A DNA stretch of 64,000 bases from Pseudomonas sp. N3-W (GCF_024970185.1 NZ_CP103965.1:6281001-6345000); one strand, 5' to 3'. Positions 1 to 8,853 are shown, counted from the stretch's first letter. Numbers and translations: made by a program. Notes: generated from the sequence alone by a model not told the origin.

Positions 1-198
1 GTCATAACGGTAACTGGTGTTGTCCATGTCGAACACCGCAAAGTTACCCTTGTTGGCATTGGCCGCGATCATGGCGTCCAGCGCTCTGGCCTGATCGGCT
101 GGCCAGTGTTTCAACTCGGTGGCGAACGCCTGGCTGGCGAGGCCTAACCCCACTCCTAAAGTCAGTGCGACAGCCAGAATCTTCGGTGCGAATTTCAT
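1..198 (-). CDS. pchP: Phosphorylcholine phosphatase-like HAD protein, N-terminal part only
   Basis: This is the first 66 codons of a gene that runs off the left edge. The protein begins with a signal peptide (basic start, hydrophobic core to about residue 20, then a SQAFA-type cleavage site). It continues into a haloacid-dehalogenase motif I, VFDMDNTSYRYD, near residues 55-66. That motif with an NT-S-Y continuation, and the preceding ELKHWP segment, are typical of Pseudomonas phosphorylcholine phosphatase, a periplasmic enzyme that releases phosphate from phosphocholine. The ATG at 198 was chosen because an AGGA lies nine bases upstream; an in-frame ATG two codons earlier is too close to it. 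The remaining motifs lie outside the window, so the name rests on the N-terminus alone. Confidence 0.75.
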   Translation of the reverse strand, partial: MKFAPKILAVALTLGVGLGLASQAFATELKHWPADQARALDAMIAANANKGNFAVFDMDNTSYRYD

Positions 199-448
199 CG
201 GCATGCTTCCTTGTAGAGAGACCCTGATTCAAAGAATCGACGCTAACAAAAAAGTATGACAATCCTCGTCTGCCCGCGACCGCTTGCGTCCTGATTCCGT
301 CAGGCGCATTCCCCGCAGCGGCACCGGCTTATTCCAAAAACGACAGTCCACCTTCATTTTTGGTATTAATTCATTAGATATCAAGCTGTTAGGCTTGCCG
401 GTTCGCAGCTGCCCAAGCATGCAGCTGGCACAAGTCTATGGAGACTCT
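199..448. other. Divergent intergenic region between pchP-like gene and tcyP
   Basis: About 250 bases separate the two divergent starts. The stretch at roughly 350-390 is AT-rich compared with the flanking genes and is the likely promoter area for the cystine transporter. I see no convincing dyad, terminator or small gene. Confidence 0.4.
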
Positions 449-1840
449 ATGAATCTGCCGCTGATTCTCAATCTGCTGGTGTTCCTCGCGCTGCTGTTCG
501 GCCTGGCGCAAACCCGTCATACCGGCTGGAGCCTGGCCAAGAAAGTCTTGCTCGCCCTGGCGCTGGGCGTGGTCTTTGGTGTGGCACTGCACGCCATTTA
601 CGGTGCCGGCAACCCGGTCCTGAAAGCCTCGATCGGTTGGTTCGATCTGGTCGGTAACGGCTACGTGCAGTTGCTGCAAATGATCGTGATCCCGCTGGTG
701 TTCGCCTCGATCCTCAGCGCCGTGGCCCGCCTGCACAACGCTTCGTCGCTGGGCAAGATCAGTTTCCTGACCATCGGCACGCTGCTGTTCACCACCGCCA
801 TCGCGGCGCTGATCGGCATCGGCCTGACCAACCTGTTCGGCCTGACCGCAGACGGCCTGGTCGCCGGCACTCAGGAAATGGCGCGCCTGCAAACGATCCA
901 GACCGACTACGCCGGCAAGGTCGCCGACCTGAATGTGCCGCAGCTGCTGCTGTCGTTCATCCCGCAGAACCCGTTCGCCGACCTGGCGCGCGCCAAGCCG
1001 ACCTCGATCATCAGCGTGGTGATTTTCGCCGCGTTCCTCGGCGTCGCCGCGCTGCAACTGCTGAAAGATGATGTCGAAAAAGGTCAGAAAGTGATCAACG
1101 CCATCGACACCCTGCAAGCCTGGGTGATGCGTCTGGTGCGTCTGGTGATGAAGCTGACCCCGTACGGTGTGCTGGCGCTGATGACCAAAGTGGTCGCCGG
1201 TTCCAACCTGCAAGACATCATCAAGCTTGGCAGTTTCGTGGTGGTGTCCTACATCGGGCTGGGTTTGATGTTTGTCGTCCACGGTTTGCTGGTGTCGGCG
1301 GCCGGGATCAACCCGCTGCGTTTCTTCCGCAAGATCTGGCCGGTGCTGACCTTTGCCTTCACCAGCCGCTCCAGCGCCGCAAGCATTCCGTTGAGCATCG
1401 AAGCGCAGACCCGTCGTCTGGGCATCCCGCAGTCCATTGCCAGTTTCGCCGCCTCGTTCGGCGCAACCATTGGCCAGAACGGCTGCGCCGGTCTGTACCC
1501 GGCAATGTTGGCCGTGATGGTGGCGCCGACCGTGGGCATCAACCCGCTGGATCCGCTGTGGATCGCGACACTGGTGGCGATTGTGACCCTGAGTTCGGCC
1601 GGTGTGGCGGGCGTGGGTGGCGGTGCGACGTTTGCCGCGTTGATCGTGCTGCCGGCCATGGGCTTGCCGGTGTCACTGGTGGCGTTGCTGATCTCGGTTG
1701 AACCGCTGATCGACATGGGCCGCACGGCGTTGAACGTGAGTGGTTCGATCACGGCCGGGGCGATCACCAGCCAGATGATGCAGCAGACCGATAAAGCGCT
1801 GCTGGATGCGGATGAGCATGCGGAGTTGGCGCAGGCTTGA
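449..1840 (+). CDS. tcyP: L-cystine:cation symporter, TcyP/YdjN type
   Basis: A 463-residue inner-membrane transporter of the dicarboxylate/amino acid:cation symporter (DAACS) family. Its length matches E. coli YdjN/TcyP. The N-terminus is hydrophobic ([18 protein letters not shown]). The central part carries the helical-hairpin signature with [16 protein letters not shown] (near residues 304-319), followed by [11 protein letters not shown] and a late [18 protein letters not shown] hairpin; these build the substrate and cation sites in this family. TcyP takes up cystine, sometimes with related sulfur compounds. The ATG at 449 has GGAGA four bases upstream. The reading frame is open further upstream, but that extension has no membrane-protein character. 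It is monocistronic and ends at a REP pair. Confidence 0.9.
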   Translation: MNLPLILNLLVFLALLFGLAQTRHTGWSLAKKVLLALALGVVFGVALHAIYGAGNPVLKASIGWFDLVGNGYVQLLQMIVIPLVFASILSAVARLHNASSLGKISFLTIGTLLFTTAIAALIGIGLTNLFGLTADGLVAGTQEMARLQTIQTDYAGKVADLNVPQLLLSFIPQNPFADLARAKPTSIISVVIFAAFLGVAALQLLKDDVEKGQKVINAIDTLQAWVMRLVRLVMKLTPYGVLALMTKVVAGSNLQDIIKLGSFVVVSYIGLGLMFVVHGLLVSAAGINPLRFFRKIWPVLTFAFTSRSSAASIPLSIEAQTRRLGIPQSIASFAASFGATIGQNGCAGLYPAMLAVMVAPTVGINPLDPLWIATLVAIVTLSSAGVAGVGGGATFAALIVLPAMGLPVSLVALLISVEPLIDMGRTALNVSGSITAGAITSQMMQQTDKALLDADEHAELAQA

Positions 1841-1860
1841 TCAGCGCCTGACAGACCGCT

Positions 1861-1931
1861 ATCGCGAGCAAGCTCGCTCCCACAGGGTGTGTCGATCACA
1901 CATCCAATGTGGGAGCGAGCTTGCTCGCGAT
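1861..1931. repeat. REP inverted pair
   Basis: Two 24-base arms (1861-1884 and 1908-1931) are inverted copies of the GTGGGAGCGAGC-TTGCTCGCGAT element. They lie between the convergent ends of tcyP and folA and could form a cruciform or a bidirectional RNA hairpin. Confidence 0.9.
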
Positions 1932-1935
1932 GCTT

Positions 1936-2448
1936 TTAGGCTTTTTCCCAAATTTCAAATGCGTACGCCGGCTTATCCCCTTCTGCCGCATTCGGCACAT
2001 TCGACACCAGTTTCCACTGGTTCAAATCAAACTCCGGAAACCACGCATCCCCCTCCGGGCTAAGCGCCACGCGTGTCAGGTACAGCCGATCGGCCTGTGC
2101 CAGGCCCTGGGCATACAACTGTGCCCCGCCAATCAGCATCAGCTCATCAACGCCCTGCTCCGTCGCCCACGCTTCAGCGCGAACCACTGCGGCCTCCAGT
2201 GACGGATAAACCTCCGCGCCTTGAAGCACCAGATCCGCCTGACGGCTGACCACGATGTTCAACCGGCCCGGCAGCGGACGGCCAAGGGAATCCCAGGTCT
2301 TGCGACCCATGATGATCGGCTTGCCCAAGGTGGTGGCCTTGAAGTACTTGAAGTCCCCCGGCAAGTGCCAGGGCATGCTGTTGTCGACGCCGATCACACG
2401 GTTTTCACCGAGGGCTGCGATCAGGCTGAGGGGGAGTGATTTAGTCAT
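1936..2448 (-). CDS. folA: Dihydrofolate reductase
   Basis: A 170-residue cytoplasmic enzyme that reduces dihydrofolate to tetrahydrofolate with NADPH. This regenerates the folate that ThyA (encoded about 13 kb away) oxidises. Diagnostic elements are LIAALGENRVIGVDNSMPWHLPGD (residues about 8-31, with the active-site Trp and Asp/Glu region), the cofactor stretch IIMGRKTWDSLGRPLPGR, and ELMLIGGAQLYAQ. The ATG at 2448 fits the family N-terminus; the open frame upstream of it has unrelated composition. Upstream and divergent lies the DUF2868 gene, only about 85 bases away, so the two may share a promoter region. Confidence 0.96.
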   Translation of the reverse strand: MTKSLPLSLIAALGENRVIGVDNSMPWHLPGDFKYFKATTLGKPIIMGRKTWDSLGRPLPGRLNIVVSRQADLVLQGAEVYPSLEAAVVRAEAWATEQGVDELMLIGGAQLYAQGLAQADRLYLTRVALSPEGDAWFPEFDLNQWKLVSNVPNAAEGDKPAYAFEIWEKA

Positions 2449-2533
2449 GTCGGCGAGGATACCAGAGCCACCCTTTCCCCGATAAGCGCCACAGCGGTTA
2501 TGCTCAGCGTTCATTGGAGCGACGGGATGACGC

Positions 2534-3904
2534 GTGACTGAACTGAATAACCTCTGGCTGACCGAGACCATTCGCCTGCGTGAAGAACACGCGGGCTTGC
2601 TGGATGATCTGGAAGCCAACCGGCTGGCCCGCACCGCAGGCGGCGACCTGCCGGCCCGGATTCAGTACCGGGCCCTGTGGCTGGCCGAACGGGACGGACT
2701 GACCAACGCGCTCAAGCACTGGCTGCAAGGTGCGCGTCTGGCACTGCTGGTGTTGGCGATGCTGGCGGTGATCAGCGGTGCCGGCCTGGCGTTTGCCGCG
2801 CTGGGCGACGGACAACTGGCGGTGAATGTGTTCTGGGCACTGGGCAGTCTGCTCGGGTTGAACCTGATCCTGCTGCTGAGCTGGGCCTTGGGCCTGGTGT
2901 TTGCCGGTGAACACGGCGCCACCCTCGGACGCCTGTGGCTGTGGCTCAGCGAAAAATTCGCCCGCGATGCCAAGGCTGCACAACTGGCGCCGGCGCTGCT
3001 GTTGTTGTTGCAACGGCAAAAACTCAATCGCTGGGCCATCGGCGTGCTGGTCAACAGTGTGTGGTCGCTGGCGATGCTCAGCGCCCTGACCCTGTTGCTG
3101 ACGCTGATGGCGACCCGCCGTTACGGCTTTGTCTGGGAAACCACCCTGCTCAGCGCCGACACCTTTGTCGCAATGACCCAAACCCTCGGCACCTTGCCGG
3201 CACTGCTCGGTTTCAACGTGCCGACCGTGGAGATGATCCGCGCCAGTGGCGACACCGCGCTCAATATCGAAAGCGCCCGTCAGGCCTGGGCGACGTGGCT
3301 GGTGGGCGTGGTGGTGGTCTACGGCGTGGCGCCCCGCCTGCTGCTGGCACTGTTTTGCCTGTGGCGTTGGAAAACCGGCCGTGGCGCGTTGCGTCTGGAT
3401 TTGAACCTGCCCGGCTATGCCCAATTGCGCGAACGCCTGATGCCCAGCAGCGAACGCCTGGGCATCAGCGACGCGGCGCCGGATCAGTTACATCAGGTCG
3501 AAAGCGGCGTCAGCGACCTGCAAAGCGACGGCGCGCTGCTGGTGGCCATCGAGCTGGACGAGCAACGCCCATGGCCGCCAGCACTGCCGAAAACGGTGAG
3601 CAACGCCGGCATTCTCGACAGCCGAGAGTCGCGCAACAAACTGCTGGAACAACTCAGCCGCTTTCCCCCGGCCCGTCTGGCCATTGCCTGCGACCCACGG
3701 CGGTCGCCGGATCGCGGCAGCCTGGCGCTGATTGCCGAGCTGGCCCGCAGTGCCAGCGCCACGCGAGTCTGGCTGCTGCAAGCGCCGCCCGGTGAAGCGC
3801 TTGACGCCGCACGGCTCGGTGACTGGCACGCGGCGCTGCAACAGCTGGAGCTGCCATTCGCCGATTGCGCGCCGCTGAACTGGCTGGAGACCGGCCATGA
3901 CTAA
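2534..3904 (+). CDS. DUF2868 inner-membrane protein
   Basis: A 456-residue protein of unknown function. Four hydrophobic segments can be read at about residues 70-93, 97-125, 165-192 and 250-278. They are followed by a soluble C-terminal half of roughly 175 residues, presumably cytoplasmic. The overall pattern matches the DUF2868 family, which is usually encoded directly upstream of a DUF3482 GTPase-like gene. That is the arrangement here: its stop overlaps the next start by eight bases, implying translational coupling. It starts with GTG at 2534; the ATG seven bases earlier is out of frame. A membrane-attached GTPase module is inferred from the pairing, not shown. Confidence 0.75.
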   Translation: MTELNNLWLTETIRLREEHAGLLDDLEANRLARTAGGDLPARIQYRALWLAERDGLTNALKHWLQGARLALLVLAMLAVISGAGLAFAALGDGQLAVNVFWALGSLLGLNLILLLSWALGLVFAGEHGATLGRLWLWLSEKFARDAKAAQLAPALLLLLQRQKLNRWAIGVLVNSVWSLAMLSALTLLLTLMATRRYGFVWETTLLSADTFVAMTQTLGTLPALLGFNVPTVEMIRASGDTALNIESARQAWATWLVGVVVVYGVAPRLLLALFCLWRWKTGRGALRLDLNLPGYAQLRERLMPSSERLGISDAAPDQLHQVESGVSDLQSDGALLVAIELDEQRPWPPALPKTVSNAGILDSRESRNKLLEQLSRFPPARLAIACDPRRSPDRGSLALIAELARSASATRVWLLQAPPGEALDAARLGDWHAALQQLELPFADCAPLNWLETGHD

Positions 3905-5261
3905 ACCTCTAAAGCTTGCCGTCGTCGGCCACACCAATGTCGGCAAAACCTCGTTGTTGCGCACCCTGACCCGGGATGTCGGCTTCGGCGAAGTGTCCCA
4001 CCGGCCCAGCACCACTCGACACGTCGAGGGCGCACGTCTGTCGGTGGACGGCGAACCGCTGCTTGATCTGTACGACACACCGGGGCTGGAAGATGCCATC
4101 GCTCTGCTCGACTATCTGGAGCGCCTGGAACGTCCCGGCGAACGCCTCGACGGCCCGGCGCGGTTGGCCCGATTCCTTGAAGGCAGCGAGGCGCGGCAAC
4201 GGTTCGAACAGGAAGCCAAAGTCCTGCGCCAACTGCTGGCCTCGGATGCCGGCCTGTACGTGATCGACGCCCGGGAACCGGTGTTGGCCAAGTACCGCGA
4301 CGAGCTGCAAGTGCTGGCCAGTTGTGGCAAACCGTTATTGCCGGTGCTCAATTTCGTCAGCAGCGCCAACCACCGCGAGCCCGATTGGCGCGAAGCCCTG
4401 GCGCGGCTTGGGCTGCATGCCCTGGTGCGTTTTGACAGCGTCGCGCCGCCGGAAGATGGCGAACAACGACTCTATGAAAGCCTTGCCCTGTTGCTGGAAA
4501 ATGCCCGGCCACAACTCGAACGGCTGATCGTCGACCAGCAGGCCCAGCGCCTGGTCCGCCAGCAAAGCGCGGCGCGATTGATTGCCGAATTGCTGATCGA
4601 TTGCGCGGCCTGCAGGCGCAGCGTGGTCAGCGATGCCGGGCAGGAGCAACAGGCAATCAGCGAGTTGCGCAAAGCCGTTCGCCAACGTGAGCAACGCTGC
4701 GTCGAAGCCCTGCTGAAGCTTTACGGCTTTCGCCCGCAGGACGCGGCCGCCAGTGACTTACCGCTGCTGGATGGGCGCTGGGGCGATGACCTGTTCAACC
4801 CCGAAACCCTGAAACAGCTCGGTGTGCGAGTCGGTAGCGGCATTGCAGCCGGCGCGGCAGCCGGTGCTGGCGTCGACTTGCTGGTGGGCGGCCTGACCCT
4901 CGGTGCCGCCGCATTGGCCGGGGCCATTGCCGGTGGCGCCCTGCAAACGGCGCGCAGTTATGGCAGTCGTTTGCTGGGCAAAATCAAGGGCCAGCGCGAA
5001 CTGACCGTCGACGACAGCGTGCTGCGCCTGCTGGCCTTGCGTCAGCGCCAATTGGTGCAAGCGCTGAACCAGCGCGGGCATGCAGCGATGGACAGCATCC
5101 AGGTCGCCACACCCCAGGACAAGACCTGGCGCGAAGGCAAGCTGCCGAACGCATTGAACAAGGCACGGGCGCATCCGCAGTGGTCGTCGCTTAATCCCCA
5201 TGCGAAGTTGAATCAGGCGGAACGGCAGGAGCAGGTTGAGGTATTGGCGCAACAGCTTTGA
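3897..5261 (+). CDS. DUF3482 GTPase-like protein
   Basis: A 454-residue P-loop protein. The N-terminal domain has a Walker A/G1 motif GHTNVGKTS (residues 11-19), a G2-like STTRHVEG (38-45) and a G3 motif DTPG (60-63), as in Era/YfjP-type GTPases. The expected G4 NKxD is not obvious: the corresponding strand reads LPVLNFVSS. A glycine- and alanine-rich hydrophobic stretch at about residues 312-355 resembles a paired membrane-inserting hairpin. It is co-transcribed with the DUF2868 membrane protein. Function is unknown; binding or remodelling of the inner membrane is a guess from the domain layout. Confidence 0.75.
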   Translation: MTKPLKLAVVGHTNVGKTSLLRTLTRDVGFGEVSHRPSTTRHVEGARLSVDGEPLLDLYDTPGLEDAIALLDYLERLERPGERLDGPARLARFLEGSEARQRFEQEAKVLRQLLASDAGLYVIDAREPVLAKYRDELQVLASCGKPLLPVLNFVSSANHREPDWREALARLGLHALVRFDSVAPPEDGEQRLYESLALLLENARPQLERLIVDQQAQRLVRQQSAARLIAELLIDCAACRRSVVSDAGQEQQAISELRKAVRQREQRCVEALLKLYGFRPQDAAASDLPLLDGRWGDDLFNPETLKQLGVRVGSGIAAGAAAGAGVDLLVGGLTLGAAALAGAIAGGALQTARSYGSRLLGKIKGQRELTVDDSVLRLLALRQRQLVQALNQRGHAAMDSIQVATPQDKTWREGKLPNALNKARAHPQWSSLNPHAKLNQAERQEQVEVLAQQL

Positions 5262-5273
5262 GCTAGCAGATGA

Positions 5274-5837
5274 TTAACGCCAGTTGAACTTCAGATACCC
5301 GTTGCTCAGGTGCGAGACCAGTTTCTGATCCACCGCATCCTGATCACCGTCGTTATCCATATCGAAGTTGATCGTCCAGTCCAGCTTTCCATCGTTGTTG
5401 GTGTCGTAGGCAGACGCGGTGTAAACAATGCTTTGATCCGACGGTTTGCCGATGCCTTCATGGAAATGCAGACGCACGGTGTCTGGCGAACCGTCGTTGG
5501 CAAAGTCCTCGGTGAATATTTTCAGATAGCGCTCCCAGGTCTCCCCGCGATTAAACCAGTTGAGCTGCAAGAACGTCTCCGCAAACGCCTTGAGCAAACG
5601 CTCGTCGCTGAGGTCTTCCTTGCCATCGTTGTTTACGTCGCCGACCTGAAAATCAATCTTGCCATTGGCGGTGATATCCAGCGCATAGGCTTTATGGACG
5701 AGCGTATCTTCGGCAGCCTTGGTTTCCTCGAAAAAATGAAGAAGCACAGTATCTGCCTTGCCATTCCCGATTCGGTCCTGGGCAGTCACTTTCAAATAGC
5801 GCATGTAGATGTCTCTCATCGATAAAAGGCCGGCCAC
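5274..5837 (-). CDS. Internally duplicated protein with calcium-loop (DxNxDGxxD) motifs
   Basis: A 187-residue protein I cannot name. It contains about six acidic loops of the D-x-[N/D]-x-D-G-x-x-D kind (for example DVNNDGKEDL, DTNNDGKLDW, DMDNDGDQDA), which resemble EF-hand or dockerin calcium loops. The two halves are clearly related: both run RYLK[VI], then DTV-LHF, then a loop pair, then a segment ending in LxLNW/LKFNW. No signal peptide is visible. The GTG at 5837 is the best start because AAGGAGGGG lies just upstream (5844-5852); an internal ATG at 5819 lacks such a site. It converges with the DUF3482 gene. Calcium binding is inferred from the motifs only. Confidence 0.7.
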   Translation of the reverse strand: MAGLLSMRDIYMRYLKVTAQDRIGNGKADTVLLHFFEETKAAEDTLVHKAYALDITANGKIDFQVGDVNNDGKEDLSDERLLKAFAETFLQLNWFNRGETWERYLKIFTEDFANDGSPDTVRLHFHEGIGKPSDQSIVYTASAYDTNNDGKLDWTINFDMDNDGDQDAVDQKLVSHLSNGYLKFNWR

Positions 5838-5947
5838 GCTAGCCCCTCCTTACCGAACTATCTGCAAGACCACTCTGCTTCCCATGTAGGATAATTCATC
5901 GCCAGCTGAAAGCAGTTGGTACTCAAACGTCCCACGATGCCAAGCCC

Positions 5948-6508
5948 CTACGTACCGGATAACAAACCAAGTGCCTTACGCTTCAAGATCTCAAGATCAA
6001 TCACCGGCACCCACAGTTCCTTGGCCAGCTCATCCCACTGCCGCATCCGCAAACTGACTTCGCATAATGGGTCCTGCTCGAATGCCTGCGCTTCAGCTTC
6101 CGTCATCACTCCACCCTGATACGCCAGCGTCCGCCGACTGGCTTCACTCAGACACTCGAAGTACCCAGGCTCCCTGAGCGTCAGATACCGCTTGGCCTGA
6201 ACGTGATACTCCACCAGCCGCGCAAGCCGTTCGCTGAACCCGGCACGTCGCAGATAATCGGCGCCCAGTCGTTCATGACTGACCACGCCAAATTCACCCA
6301 TGTTCTCGGCGCTTTCGGCACAGATATGCCCGATGTCGTGAAAGAACGCTGCCAACACCACCTCATCATCAAAGCCCTCGGCCATCGCCAATTCGGCAGC
6401 CTGGGACATGTGCTCGATCTGCGACACCGGTTCGCCAATGTAGTCGCTGTCGCCAAAGTGCTCGTACAGGCCGAAGACTTCGGTAATCACCTGCTCGTGC
6501 CGCCCCAT
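5948..6508 (-). CDS. PhnZ-like HD-domain di-iron oxygenase, phosphonate locus
   Basis: A 186-residue HD-superfamily protein of the phosphonate-associated HDIG type. The published PhnZ metal ligands and active-site residues can be lined up almost one for one: Y23-x-x-E26, H33 in QIEH, H57-D58 with H61 in FFHDIGH, H78, H102, K106, R156 and D159. PhnZ cleaves the C-P bond of 2-amino-1-hydroxyethylphosphonate with O2, giving glycine and phosphate. The start overlaps the upstream FAD-oxidase stop in a TGATG, so the pair is coupled. A TTG one codon earlier is possible. The substrate is inferred, because the usual hydroxylase partner PhnY is absent here. Confidence 0.85.
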   Translation of the reverse strand: MGRHEQVITEVFGLYEHFGDSDYIGEPVSQIEHMSQAAELAMAEGFDDEVVLAAFFHDIGHICAESAENMGEFGVVSHERLGADYLRRAGFSERLARLVEYHVQAKRYLTLREPGYFECLSEASRRTLAYQGGVMTEAEAQAFEQDPLCEVSLRMRQWDELAKELWVPVIDLEILKRKALGLLSGT

Positions 6509-7641
6509 CAATGCTCTCCCAACAACGCAGCGATATTACGCTCGGCCATGGCCGGCCCAACGCTCATGCCGACGCCGGTGTGCATCAGCGCCACACTCAA
6601 GCCCGGTGCCGGCCGCAGGAACGAGAACGGCCCCGGCCCGCGTGAGCCGTAAACGCCCTGCCAGCGTTCAAGCACCTGCACCTTGCAGCCCAACGTCTGT
6701 TGCGCCAGTTCGATCATCCAGTCATCGACCTGTTCGGCGTTGAATGGCGATGGATCGCCGCCGTAATGGTGCGAATCGCCGATGATCAGCTCACCGTAAG
6801 GCGTCGGGCTGATCAGCAGGTGAATGCCGTTTTCGTGCAGATAGGGCGCCTCTCGCAGAATCTGGGCCTGTACCGCAGCCGCTTCCGGCAGATCGGCAAA
6901 AGCGCCGTAATGCACGCAGCTCAATCCGGTGAGCAAGGCATGTTGCAGGCCGAGATTGATTTGCGGGCGCGCGCGAAGCATCTGCAAGCGGCAAATTTGC
7001 GGGTTCAGCCCGGCAATTTGCTCGGCCAGCAACGTCTGATAATCGTGACCGGAGCAGACGATGATCTGCCCGGCACTGAAACTGCCGGCGGTGCTGTGCA
7101 AACAGCCTGGCTCGATGTCGCGCACCAGGGTCGAGAAGTGGAACTCGACACCGAGCTCGCGGCGCAGGTAGTCGATCAGCTGTGGGATCGCTTCCCGGGA
7201 ATACACTTGCTGGTCGTCCAGGCCGTGCAAGGCGGCGCGGTGATGGCTGAACTGGCCGCCGTACAAGTCGCGCAATTGCGCGCCGCGCAGCAGCTTGACG
7301 TTGTAGCCGTGCTCTACCGCCCGGCCATCGCAGAAGGCTTGCAGCAGGTGCTCTTCGGCTTCGGTGCGGGCGAACAGGTAAGAACCGTTGCGCTTGAGTT
7401 GCAGGCCGGACGCTTGTGCCCACTGGCCCCAGATTTCGCGGCTGGCTTTGGCCAGGTCGAGCATCTGGCCTGGAGGCTGGCCGGTGACCAAGGCCTGGCC
7501 GAAGTTGCGCACCGAAGCGCCCAAGGGCGTTTCGCTGCGTTCGAAAACCGTGACCTTGAGACCACGTCTGGCGGCGGCGTAGGCGTGGGACAGACCCAGG
7601 ATGCCGGCGCCGACGATCAGCATGTCGTTGTGTTGTGTCAT
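6508..7641 (-). CDS. FAD-dependent oxidoreductase of phosphonate loci (TIGR03364 type)
   Basis: A 377-residue DAO-family flavoenzyme. A Rossmann motif VGAGILGLSHA begins at residue 10 and is followed by an acidic strand end (VFERSE). The C-terminus has the GVYGSRG/MHTGVGMSVGPAMAE pattern of glycine-oxidase-like proteins. Proteins of this clade are found beside aminophosphonate transporters and are thought to deaminate aminophosphonates; some have been reported to act on N-methylated 2-aminoethylphosphonate. It lies between the binding-protein gene and the PhnZ-like gene on the same strand and is coupled to the latter. The start at 7641 gives the expected flavin-fold N-terminus. A REP pair separates it from the transporter genes. 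Confidence 0.85.
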   Translation of the reverse strand: MTQHNDMLIVGAGILGLSHAYAAARRGLKVTVFERSETPLGASVRNFGQALVTGQPPGQMLDLAKASREIWGQWAQASGLQLKRNGSYLFARTEAEEHLLQAFCDGRAVEHGYNVKLLRGAQLRDLYGGQFSHHRAALHGLDDQQVYSREAIPQLIDYLRRELGVEFHFSTLVRDIEPGCLHSTAGSFSAGQIIVCSGHDYQTLLAEQIAGLNPQICRLQMLRARPQINLGLQHALLTGLSCVHYGAFADLPEAAAVQAQILREAPYLHENGIHLLISPTPYGELIIGDSHHYGGDPSPFNAEQVDDWMIELAQQTLGCKVQVLERWQGVYGSRGPGPFSFLRPAPGLSVALMHTGVGMSVGPAMAERNIAALLGEH

Positions 7642-7670
7642 TAAGAGATGCCCTGAATTTGAAGCCGCTT

Positions 7671-7763
7671 TCGCGAGCAAGCTCGCTCCCACATTTGATC
7701 TTCAGTGACCACAGATTTTGTGCACGACACAGATCCAATGCGGGAGCGAGCCTTCTCGCGAAG
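7671..7763. repeat. REP inverted pair inside the phosphonate locus
   Basis: Arms at 7671-7693 and 7739-7763 are inverted GTGGGAGCGAGC-type copies, the right one slightly degenerate. They sit between two same-strand genes, the importer binding protein and the FAD oxidase. The pair could therefore attenuate transcription or stabilise the upstream mRNA segment. Confidence 0.85.
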
Positions 7764-7786
7764 AGGCCCTGTCAGCCAATGAAGAT

Positions 7787-8812
7787 TTACTTGGCAACCA
7801 CCTTCTCGGACTTGCCGTCATAGCGCTTGCGCCACTCGGTCAGGATCTCGTCGCGGTTCTTCGAAGCCCAGGCAAAGTCGTTCTTGATCAGACGCTGTTC
7901 ATAATCAGCCGGCAGTTCGGTCTGCGGCTTGGCGATACCGGGCTGTGCAAGCACCGCGAAGTTCTCTTTATAAAGCTCCATCGCCGCCGGGCTGGCCGCG
8001 AAGTCAGCCAGTTTCTTCGCCGCCTCTTCATGCGCCGTGCCCTTGATCACGGCAGTGGCTTCGATCTCCCAGCCCAGGCCTTCTTTGGGCAGGATGATGT
8101 CCAGCGGTGCGCCCTGGCGCTTCAACTGGACCGCCGGATACTCGAAGGAAATGCCAATCGGGAACTCACCCGACGCCGCGAGTTTGCACGGCTTGGAGCC
8201 GGAGTGAACGTACTGGCCGATGTTCTGGTGCAGGTCGTCCATGTACTGCCAGCCCTGCTTCTCGCCGAAAGTCTGCAGCCAGGCGCTGACGTCTAGGAAA
8301 CCGGTGCCGGACGAGGCCGGGTTGGGCATGACGATCTTGCCTTTGTACTCAGGCTTGGTCAGGTCCTGCCAGCTTACGGGCTTGCTCAGGCCCTGCTTTT
8401 GCGCTTCGACCGTGTTGAAGCAGATGGTCGCGGCCCACACGTCCATGCCGACCCAGGCCGGCGGGTTGGCGGCGTCGCGGTAGTTGCCGCCGATCTTCGC
8501 CAGGTCCTTCGGCGCATAGGTTTGCAGCATGCCCTGCTGGTCGAGGATCGCCAGACTTGAGGCCGCCAGGCCCCAGACCGCATCAGCCTGCGGGCGCGCT
8601 TTTTCAGCCAGCAGTTTGGCGGTGATGATACCGGTGGAATCACGCACCCATTTGATCTCGACGTCCGGGTTGGCCTTTTCGAAGGCGGCCTTGTAGGCGG
8701 TCAACTGTTCGGCTTCGAGGGCGGTGTACACCGTCAACTCGGTTTTCGCCGCAAAGGCGTTCAGGCTGAAAGCGGTGAGGACAGCAGCGGCCAGGGCCAG
8801 GGGCTTGAACAT
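7787..8812 (-). CDS. Periplasmic binding protein, putative 2-aminoethylphosphonate importer
   Basis: A 341-residue iron(III)/aminophosphonate-type extracellular solute-binding protein. The signal peptide is MFKPLALAAAVLTAFSLNAFA. The mature part starts with the family pattern ELTVYTALEAEQLTAYKAAFE and includes WVRDSTGIITAKLLAEKA and KIVMPNPASSGTGF. Its place next to a fused two-domain permease and an ATPase, with a LysR regulator and phosphonate-breaking enzymes, points to the PhnS2-like group proposed to bind 2-aminoethylphosphonate. AGGAAAG precedes the ATG by about six bases. The ligand is inferred from context; ferric-binding proteins of the same fold remain an alternative. Confidence 0.85.
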   Translation of the reverse strand: MFKPLALAAAVLTAFSLNAFAAKTELTVYTALEAEQLTAYKAAFEKANPDVEIKWVRDSTGIITAKLLAEKARPQADAVWGLAASSLAILDQQGMLQTYAPKDLAKIGGNYRDAANPPAWVGMDVWAATICFNTVEAQKQGLSKPVSWQDLTKPEYKGKIVMPNPASSGTGFLDVSAWLQTFGEKQGWQYMDDLHQNIGQYVHSGSKPCKLAASGEFPIGISFEYPAVQLKRQGAPLDIILPKEGLGWEIEATAVIKGTAHEEAAKKLADFAASPAAMELYKENFAVLAQPGIAKPQTELPADYEQRLIKNDFAWASKNRDEILTEWRKRYDGKSEKVVAK

Positions 8813-8853
8813 GATCTCTTTCCTGTTTTGAGTTGAGGTGTGCACGATGGAAA

